From: Juglans regia
Lineage: Eukaryota > Streptophyta > Magnoliopsida > Fagales > Juglandaceae
Direction: 5' to 3'
Assembly: GCF_001411555.2 (NCBI RefSeq)
Contig: NC_049901.1
Span: 37,976,964-38,040,963 of the forward strand
DNA length: 64,000 nt
The position numbers were made by a program, and so were the translations under genes. The notes below the pieces were generated by a model. It was not told where the DNA came from. It saw only the letters and a program-made list of their open reading frames with translations, and did no database searches. Numbering within the stretch: position 1 is the stretch's first letter; each line of letters begins with the position of its first letter. Below, piece after piece: positions 56,311-64,000 of the stretch.

Positions 56311-57902
56311 TAGATTTGAGGAATTTGAAGGGCCAATTTTGTATCTCATTCCAAGAATTCTACAAGCATTTCAAGTATATGCTTGGAAATATATATATAT
56401 ATATACGCACACCCACACACTAGGAAACGGCTAAGGATGAACCTGACATAATAATTTAAAAAAAAATGAAAAAGTCAGTAATTTATTTATTTAAAAAAAA
56501 TATATAAAAAAGATAAAAAATTAATATTAAAAAAAATTTAAACTTTAGCAAAGTATGAGTATTGATCTGCATTCATATTATATGAGTACACTGTCAGAAT
56601 AAAAAAGACATGAAAAAGAGATGTCAATTCATGTGCGCCGTAAGGCTATTAATGACTTTTTAATAAAACATGATCCTTCATTAAATTCTACAAGAGAGTT
56701 ACAAGTCAAATGATCAAGGGTGGTCTTAAAGACCTTTTGGTAAAACATAATCCTTTATTAAATTTTATAAGGGAGTTATACGTCAAATGATCAAGAATTT
56801 TAAGAACTTTTTGCTAAAACAGAACTTAACGGATTTAATAAAAAATAAAGAAAAGTTAATGGAAAAAAAAATAATATTCACAGTTAGATAATAATAGAGT
56901 AGATATATATGAAGTGAAAGAATATTTAAAAAGTAAGTAATCTTGAACTCTTATTCTTATGTTCTTTTATCGATTAAACTTGATTGATAATAAGTACTGG
57001 AGAGCTATATTCTGCATCGGTACAACTTAAAACTATCATTTTAACAGTTTGATTAATTATATTAACATGTAGGCCAGGATGGCACTTAATTGGTCGAACT
57101 ACGTAGCAAGATGCCAATTAAAAAGTAAGAACCCTACCCACCTCATGTCACGGCAGCATAATCAGCTGTCAGCAATTAATTAATGGCACTTAATTATGGC
57201 TACGAAACACATGCGAATGGGACATTTTATATTCTCAAATTAAACGCTTATAAAATTAGCTCCCACGTGGTGGAATAGCAGCACCCATTTTTGACCATGA
57301 CACCTTTAGGATCGAGACTATTTCCTGGAAGTCATGCCCAATCGCATAAAAATTGATAAATTATTTTTTTTAAAAATTCTATTTATCATCCGGCCTATAA
57401 GATTCTATATCATAAATCAAATACTGTACAATTTTTTTATCTTTTTATTTTTTTCTTAATAAATATGTAGCATAGGAATAATGAGTAGAAGAATTTAATT
57501 AGTTTATATAACATAAATAAAACAAAAAAAATAAAAAATAAAAACAAAAACAAATGTAATGTGTGGTATGTGATGTGATACATAATAAAGCTCTTATTTT
57601 TTTAATCACGTTAATTGAAATGATTTAGTTTCATATATAAAACAATCATTTATAAAAAAAAAAACAGAAAAATTAAAGACAAAGAGGAAGATTTTACTAT
57701 AATTCCAAAACCATGGAACTTACTAATTAAAGGTGACAAATTCTCCCAAAATTAAAGTAACATACATACGAGGGTTTCTAAAGAAATGACTTTCCACCGC
57801 TTTTATTATAAGGAACCCAAAGTCCAATTAACAAGCTCCGCTAATTAAAAATCTTGACCCCTCTTTTTTATTTATAGGACCCAATCTCTTGGGGGGTTCA
57901 AG

Positions 57903-58172
57903 TCATGTCTCGGCAAATCTAGCCTGACTTTGTAGCAACTGCAAAACACCCAAACACGAGATCAATCAAGTAAATTAATACTAAATATTTTCTATAGCGT
58001 AATATTACATATAATTATAGAGTGTGTAAATATTGTATAGTTATTTTAAAAAAAAATAAGATCTATAATTAAAAAATTAATTTTTTTATATAAATATCGT
58101 ATTTATTTATTTTTTAAAAAATAATTACATGACAATTACATTATTTTTCTTTTTCTGTGTACGTATGCGTTT

Positions 58173-58207
<35 letters not shown>

Positions 58208-60073
58208 CCTGAAAATAAGTTTGGAGTCTGTTCCTCAGGGTGTTGTGGTCTTGTTTCAATATCCGAACTGCAGCCTTGCATCTAGTAGTACTCCATGAAA
58301 ATACATTCCATAAGCCACTTGCAAATATGTAATGTATGGTACTAATTTACAAAAACAATAAAATGGTACGTAATCCTATTAATTGGAGTCATAAATTATT
58401 CTATCTCTTTGACTTGTTCAGAAGGAGTACCTATACCTAGTTTTCTTCCAAACTTTCTTGAATCTATTTAATTAAGAAATTATATTAATGTCTCTTGAGT
58501 ATGTGAAAAGCACGTATATTTTTTTTTGATAATGGGATATATGAAACCCAGTTTAGGATAAAATTCTATCCGGTTTAGGAAAATTATTAACTTTGGGAAA
58601 AAGAGATTATAAATATGGATAAGATCTAGAGTTATATCAAGTCAGGCCTCGTTTATTTTCACAGATGAGATGTTATGAGTAAGATTTAATTTAAAAGTTA
58701 AATAAAATATTGTCAGAATATATTTTTTTAATAGTATTTTTATTTTAAGATTTGAAAAAATTTAATTGTTTATTTTATTTTATGTAAAAATTTAAAAAAA
58801 TTATAACGATTAGATAAGATGATAAGAGTTGTGAAAACAAACTAAGCCTTAATTAATTTAGTACTACTATCACAGAAAACTCATACAATTAATAGAGTAA
58901 ATAGAAACTTAATTACCCTTCCATGTCACCCTTCCCGCAACATTCCAATGCTTTAATGACTCTTTTCAACACCATATTAGCACCAACGCTGAGAATAATT
59001 ATAACAATAATATAAAATTCTTTAAGACATTATATATATAAAGAATAATGAAGAATCATGATTTCTAATTAATTAATTAATTAGAAGCTTAATTTAATAT
59101 ATATAATTTACCTGACAGTGCTGCCTTTGAGCCGATGAAGCTGTATGTCCAGCTCTTTGAAATCCGGGAGTACTACTTCACTCGGCCTACATTCAAATTA
59201 CATATAAACCAATCGTAAATTATGATAAATTATATTTATAGTCGTAGAATACACAAGTGTCGTGTAATTTCTTTGAAAAATATAAGTAAATATGATATTC
59301 ATATAATAAAAAAATTATTTTTTAATAATGAACCACGTACATTCTTTTACAAGTTAAGGATTGTGCGACATTTGCGCACTCTATGACTATATCTAACATT
59401 GCTCAATATTATAAAAATAATTTACTTTACAAGATTTAAAAATTGTTATATTATATATATATATATATACACACTTACATGAGTGCTTGTTCTATGGCAG
59501 CGATGGACTTGGTTGCATCACTGAAATACAAGGACAAAGTTTGTTCCACAAAGTTGGGGCTGTCTTTATCCTCAAGTCGCTCCAATTGCATGAATTGGCT
59601 CATGTCGAGGATTTCCTGCAACAAGTAGTCATTTCTGATTCTTTAGGAGTACTGTATTCCTAAAAACGTTTTTCTGAATGGAGGAAATTTCATTCAGAAC
59701 ATTTGATATATATATATATATATATATATTTTAGATAAGATCATGAATTTTCTATTTCACATACATTAACATAATTACAATAAATTTTGGTGTGACATAT
59801 GCAAAATCACATGCATATATAGAAGTCATTTTTTTGATTTATAATACGGAATTATGAGACCAAAAAAAAAGAAAAAACCAAAAGCATACATAATAATAAT
59901 AAAAAAAATCATCCCGTACTGAAATTAATTAAAATGAATTAGGGAAAAAAAAAAGAGCAAGAAATAAGAAGGATTTCTAGCAAGCATATGTAAATAATGT
60001 TGAATCCACCTCAAACTTGAAATTACTGATCATCTTATAGAAGTAAATGATTTTTTGAGACCAAAAGGCGCCT

Positions 60074-60117
<44 letters not shown>

Positions 60118-60235
60118 CATCGAAAATAAATGAAAAGCTAAAACTATAAATAGAATTTCTTTGCAAAATAAGAGAAAATACCTCAGAGAAAAGGGATTGC
60201 CTCGCAGTAGCAATCTGTTGCCTCAAGAGCTCCAT
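57903..60235 (-). CDS. AHP: Histidine-containing phosphotransfer protein (AHP type)
   Basis: Relays phosphate from hybrid histidine kinases (cytokinin receptors in the best-known case) to nuclear response regulators. Six exons on the minus strand, 60182-60235, 59479-59615, 59112-59186, 58917-58988, 58209-58281 and 57903-57938, join in frame to 148 residues plus TGA with GT-AG introns, the usual exon number and size. The HPt domain reads FMQLERLEDKDSPNFVEQTL, SLYFSDATKSIAAIEQAL and LDIQLHRLKGSTVSVGANMV. His81 should be the phosphorylated residue, followed by Lys84-Gly85. The motif here is HRLKGSTVS, where typical members have HQLKGSS, so it is a somewhat divergent member but not the His-less pseudo type. 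The end is TLRNRLQTYFQ|LLQSQARFAET. The last exon was chosen because reading on past the donor enters a (CT)n microsatellite. Confidence 0.88.
57992..58148. repeat. Short MITE in AHP intron 5 (6445-type)
   Basis: GTAATATTACATATAATTAT, then AGAGTGTGTAAATATTGTAT, mirrored by ATGACAATTACATTAT. The middle is AATTAATTTTTTTATATAAA, as in the copy at 6445-6615. A (GA)n microsatellite (58174-58203) separates it from exon 5. Confidence 0.55.
58647..58850. repeat. Dispersed GTTTGGAT-type element in AHP intron 4, copy 7
   Basis: CAGATGAGATGTTATGAGTA on the left and GATTAGATAAGATGATAAGA on the right, with outer AGGCCTCGTTTATTTTCACA against TGAAAACAAACTAAGCCTT (complementary). The interior is GTTAAATAAAATATTGTCAG, as in copy 5. 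Confidence 0.55.
59217..59402. repeat. Short MITE in AHP intron 2 (6445-type)
   Basis: ATTTATAGTCGTAGAATACA on the left is mirrored by GCACTCTATGACTATATCTA on the right. Inside, AAAATATAAGTAAATATGAT pairs loosely with the other arm. Non-coding. Confidence 0.55.
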
Positions 60236-61417
60236 TCTTGAGAAAAACAGATAGGAAATTAATTAAAACAGACTCACGTAGTACTGAATATATAGGAGAA
60301 AAAAAAGGTAGTTAGTTTAACGTTTAAATTTCAAAAATAACTTGTATTTGAATTTTTTAAGATGGATTATATGGTTCAAATTTCATTATCTTAGTTAACC
60401 ATTTTAATTAAATGGTTCAAATTTCATTATCTTAATATTTGCTATCTCTAGAGTTCATCGGTTTTTCTATAATCACTTGATAAGGAAAATGCTACTGAAT
60501 TTACCGTTAAGATAGATCACTTAATCTGATAGTGCTGTCCATGTCATATTAAGAGAAATAATAAGCAGAATATAACACTTTATTTATTTTTTAATCATAA
60601 GGCATATTTTCTTTGGATCCATTTCTCGTTCTATGTTTTTATTAATAGCAATGATTATAAAACAAGACCCATTAATTATAGGTTGTGATATTTCTTTAAC
60701 ACAATAAAATAAAAATGAAATTATGATTTTGTAAACAAGAGAGATTGATCTAAACTTCATGTAGTATTATTGTTTGGTAATAAACTGAATAGTACATTTT
60801 GGGTTTTATTAAGAGATTTGATAATTGTTTATAATCAATGAGTCATTTTGTATATCCTTACTATCGTGATAACAACTTAATCCTAGTGACAATAAGAAAA
60901 AAAAATTGAGTTCTACGTTCTTTTTTTTTTTTTTAATATGACATGGCAGTGTTGTGTGGTACTATCAAGTCTAGTCATCTACCTGATCGATAAATTCAGA
61001 TGATCGAGTAGTAGAATCATTTTTTAAAATATAAATTGTTGTGGCATGTTGATGGTGTTGAAATGGAATGTAAGTGTCATATTAGCTTTTTCCATCACTA
61101 ATTAACGGAGTTTGGATAAAGAGATCCTCTTGAGATAGATATCTTTTTGGAACCACAAGTACTCCTAATTTGAAAAAATTTCAAATCCTATATATCTGAA
61201 AAGTAATTTTTCTTGATTTTTATTTTTTTAACTTTTTAACTTTTCACTTAAACTTATGTAGATGAATAGTTAAAATAATTTTATTTTAGATGGAAAGATG
61301 TTTGAATTGAAGTTTAATATATTTTCTTAAGTTTTTTTTTTTTTTTTAAATGAACCAACCATTAACCCCCTCATCCCTCTCGTCAAGTACCTGCACAGCC
61401 TTTTAGAAGACGGTGAG
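60236..61417. other. AHP upstream region and spacer
   Basis: AT-rich. The AHP promoter must lie at about 60240-60700. The phrase GGTTCAAATTTCATTATCTT occurs twice (about 60372 and 60413). No gene is visible. Confidence 0.35.
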
Positions 61418-62186
61418 TATGGGTGTAAATTCAAACCGAAAAATAAAAAAATCTGTCTGGACTGGACCGGACCAGTTTTATCGGTTTTGAGCCGGTCCAG
61501 TCCGGGACCGGTTCTTAAAATGTGAAAATTGGCCGGTTCTGGTCTGGTTCCAGTTTTAGGATTTTTCAGACCGGACCGGTTGATAAAAAATATATATAAA
61601 AAATAATATTTGTATTATTGTATATATAAGTTTTATATATTATGTATAATTATAAATTTTTATGTGAAATTTTTATATATAATATATATAATTATATATA
61701 TTTGAAATAATTTCTTATTATAATTTATAAATTATTATATAAAATGTTAATACTAAATCACTAAAAGTTTATAACTAATACTAATAGTCTAATATAGACT
61801 AATGACTATAGTTATACTTATAATTAATACTACAAGTTTTAACTAAAAGTTTATGACTAATACTAATATATAACTTATAACTATACCACTAATCTAATAT
61901 TAATACTATTATATAGTCTAATATATTAATACAAATATAAAAAAATCTTTTTTTAATCATTTTTTTTATAAACAAATTTTTAATGATAAATTATAAAACT
62001 TACATTTTAAAAAAATCGAAAAATCGGACCGGACCGAATTGAAAACCGATAAAATCGGTAAAATTAAAAATATCAATTTAAAAAGATAATCAGTGTGTAA
62101 TCGATTTTAAAAAATATAAAATCGATATTCTATCTTAAATTTTAAAAATTTAAAAATTAGACCGAAGCTGACCAGTTATACCTCTA
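61418..62186. mobile_element. 769-bp non-autonomous hAT-type element with 8-bp target duplication
   Basis: The ends are TATGGGTGTAAATTC on the left and, as complement, TAGAGGTATAACTGG on the right, close to the TAGGGGTGTAA-type ends of plant hAT elements. The perfect 8-bp repeat ACGGTGAG (61410-61417, 62187-62194) is the hAT target length. Subterminal DNA is full of ACCGGACC/GGTCCGGT motifs (for example GGACCGGACCAG at 61461, TCGGACCGGACCG near 62022), plausible transposase-binding repeats. The centre is (TA)-rich with no ORF. Confidence 0.75.
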
Positions 62187-62194
62187 ACGGTGAG

Positions 62195-63028
62195 CTGCCA
62201 AAGCCCGTCTCTAGTCATGAAAGTGATCTCAGGCACTGGAATACTTTATCCATGCCCCCTGCAAGTACAGATCCCCTGAAGCATATGGAGGTAGACTCCG
62301 AGAAAGAGCCTTATTATTGCAAGCTAAAATGAAAGTTGACCAGATTATTAATGTTTTTTGAAACCAAAGTGGTTGGAAAAACAGCTTGTATTAAAATAGT
62401 AATAAAAAAAAGTAGCTGGAAAAAGTGTCAAACCTGATATTTGACCAGTATGCTTGATTACCGTATAACCCTCAAATTCCTTTGGAGGGTCTTTCAAGTT
62501 TCAATTTTTTTTACCCTTTGAAAGTCAAAAAAATCATCTCTCAATTAAAGAAAGAAACTTTTTTAGTCTTCCTCTAAACCCTTTTTTCACTTAATAAATT
62601 GGGAGGAATATCATGTACAGAATGAAACAGGGAAACAAGGACAGCCCACACAAGAGCTGGAAATAAGACAAATTGCCCAAGTTGCAACAACCATGCCCTT
62701 TTATTAGGAACGTGATTGAAAACTAGAGTCCACTGCAATCTGTCAATTAATGTTCCAAATTAATTGGCCGGTTTTTTTTTTTTTCTTTCTTTCTTTCTTT
62801 AGAAAGAAAGCAGATGCAAAAAGTCTATGCGGTCCCATTCCTGAAATTAAAATATCACTCCGAAAGTGACTGTTTCGCTATAGATAAAGTTATATTTTAA
62901 TTAAAATTTAATTAAATAAAGTTATATTTTAATTAAATTGTATAAAAATTTATTATAGTGAATTCAATAAAATTATAGTAATTTTAATTTTAATCATTTT
63001 TATTAGTCAAATTTATTGAGTCTAAGGA
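62195..63028. other. Intergenic, no gene seen
   Basis: A moderately GC stretch at 62195-62330 has no recognisable frame. A TTCTTTCTTTCTTTC microsatellite lies at about 62784-62801, followed at once by its imperfect complement AGAAAGAAAG. Confidence 0.35.
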
Positions 63029-63247
63029 TAGGTTTGAGACACAAGACAAAACATAAAATTCTTATCTCATCTCATCTCACCATTACACATTTTTCAAATC
63101 TCCATACAAAATATAATAAATAATTTAACTTTTTCAAATCTCAATACACATTTTTCAATTCCCAAAATAATAATAATATTAAAACATAATATTTTAAATA
63201 CAAAATAAAACATAAAATTCTCATTTCACCCTTCAAACTTGTCCTAA
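63029..63247. repeat. Dispersed GTTTGGAT-type element, copy 8
   Basis: CTTATCTCATCTCATCTCAC on the left, AATAATTTAACTTTTTCAAA in the centre and TCTCATTTCACCCTTCAAAC on the right. The terminal GGTTTGAGACA/TTCAAACTTGTCC are inverted. Confidence 0.55.
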
Positions 63248-63738
63248 ATTACCGATCAAATATTATTTTGACATAAAAATTTCCGTCTCCCACATGTCAT
63301 TCATTTTGCGCGAACTCATAATTTTAAAAAATTTCTCTTAATCTCAAAAGTTCGAAGCGCTCGAATTTTAAATTCAACCACAGAAAGTGGTCAGTCTTCA
63401 TCGATCATTATTTTAATGACGTGGCATCGTCTTACTGGAGTACTTCAAATTTTAGTTCTGCAATATTATGATTAATTGATATTAATTTTTTATTTTAAAA
63501 TTTAATATCAATGTTAGAAAATTGATGTGTATTTTTTTAATAATAAATAAATATTTAAATTATAATTAGAATTAAAATAAATGAAGATATTAAAATTAAT
63601 ATTTTAATAAAATAATAATAAATTTAAAGAATATATTATTTGATATTGTTAAAAAGTGATTAATTAAATTTATAAAAATAAATTCTGTAACTAAATTTTG
63701 AACAAATTTTATTGGGTCCTGCTGACATATCAAGAGTG

Positions 63739-63834
63739 TACCATCAGCCAGCACACAGGAACTTTCATTATTGCCTTTTCGAGAGTATCGTACCCTCAGC
63801 CAGCACACAGGAACTTTCATTATTGCTTTTTCGG
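63739..63834 (+). repeat. 52-bp tandem duplication in a promoter
   Basis: TACC(A/C)TCAGCCAGCACACAGG begins at 63739 and 63791, each continuing AACTTTCATTATTGC(C/T)TTTTCG. The second copy ends a few bases before the TATA box of the gene at the window edge. Confidence 0.85.
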
Positions 63835-63837
63835 GTT

Positions 63838-63885
63838 TATATATAGCTTTCTAACCGAACAGTTTTCTCACACACAGACACACCA

Positions 63886-63921
<36 letters not shown>

Positions 63922-63952
63922 CTCTCTTCTCTCTCTCTCTCTGATCCCTTCC
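63838..63952 (+). promoter_or_regulatory. TATA box and CT-rich leader of the window-edge gene
   Basis: TTATATATAG at 63838-63847 is a strong TATA box. A (CT)n run at about 63889-63942 forms a polypyrimidine leader, a common plant Y-patch or 5' UTR arrangement, ending ten bases before the ATG. Confidence 0.75.
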
Positions 63953-64000
63953 ATGGCTGCTGTATCTTCAGAATCTTATACCATGACAACCTATCCGATA
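63953..64000 (+). CDS. Start of an unidentified gene, cut by the window edge
   Basis: ATG in the context TTCCATGGCTGC opens MAAVSSESYTMTTYPI, open to the last base. Promoter, leader and GC-start (ATGGCTGC) all look real, but 16 residues are too few to name a family. Confidence 0.6.
   Translation, partial: MAAVSSESYTMTTYPI

Larger units (their letters stand above)
55148..57902. other. Intergenic, MITE-bearing, no gene seen
   Basis: AT-rich. Contains the hairpin elements listed separately and a possible degenerate hairpin at about 57370-57600 that resembles the 7939-8116 element (TTCTATTTATCATC). At 56640-56830 the phrase TTTATTAAATT(C/T)TA, then CAAG(A/G)GAGTTA, TACGTCAAATGATCAAG or a close variant, occurs twice about 80 bp apart. 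Confidence 0.4.

Noticed and set aside
58125..58208. AHP reading on through (CT)n to a stop at 58125
   Set aside because: A GT donor after YFQ and an acceptor at 57939 give a better family-like C-terminus (LLQSQARFAET).
1..64000. CRISPR arrays, operons, bacterial systems
   Set aside because: Intron-bearing plant genes throughout; no spaced identical repeats of CRISPR type.

Overview
This window is nuclear DNA of a flowering plant. It is AT-rich, its genes carry many GT-AG introns, and the proteins are plant-type (plant glucosylceramide synthase, cytochrome b5-like protein, RIT1, a cytokinin-relay phosphotransfer protein). Transposon density and style suggest a woody eudicot. A Fagales tree such as walnut or hickory is my guess, at low confidence, because no species marker was tested.

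Layout. 0.3-5.2 kb: a decayed 5'-truncated LINE on the minus strand between two copies of a dispersed inverted-repeat element. 9.3-16.8 kb (+): a complete 14-exon glucosylceramide synthase gene (519 aa). 17.9-21.7 kb (-): a complete 5-exon cytochrome b5-like gene (118 aa). Its third intron holds a 1.66 kb LINE-related insertion whose target-site duplication spans the exon 3 splice donor, and its 3' end is partly triplicated. 22-30 kb: a transposon-rich stretch with gene fragments, a LINE remnant, a Copia element with an unbroken 1241-codon gag-pol frame cut off at both ends and flanked by a perfect 28-bp duplication, and a 664-bp TIR element. 30.7-35.9 kb: a possible second Mutator-like element with GC-rich inverted arms and half of a GRF zinc-finger gene. 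38.2-43.4 kb (+): a complete 7-exon RIT1-type initiator-tRNA ribosylphosphate transferase gene (528 aa) with a TRIM element in an intron.

43,739-54,738: the centrepiece is an 11,000-bp Mutator-like element (MULE) with related terminal inverted repeats and a perfect 9-bp target duplication. It carries a FAR1/FHY3-type transposase gene with two in-frame nonsense codons, an intron-bearing broken copy of the 26S proteasome ATPase gene RPT1, an exon of stearoyl-ACP desaturase lying inside that copy, and an apparently intact two-exon GRF zinc-finger/coiled-coil gene on the opposite strand. It looks like an autonomous-type MULE that has also captured host genes.

57.9-60.2 kb (-): a complete 6-exon histidine-containing phosphotransfer protein gene (148 aa, His81 conserved) with two MITEs in its introns. 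61.4-62.2 kb: a hAT-type element with a perfect 8-bp target duplication. The window ends at the TATA box, CT-rich leader and first 16 codons of another plus-strand gene.

The host genes are unrelated to one another (sphingolipid synthesis, electron transfer, tRNA modification, cytokinin signalling), as expected for a plant chromosome arm. All exon joins were inferred by reading splice sites and frames by eye and by recalled similarity to plant families. No alignments were run.
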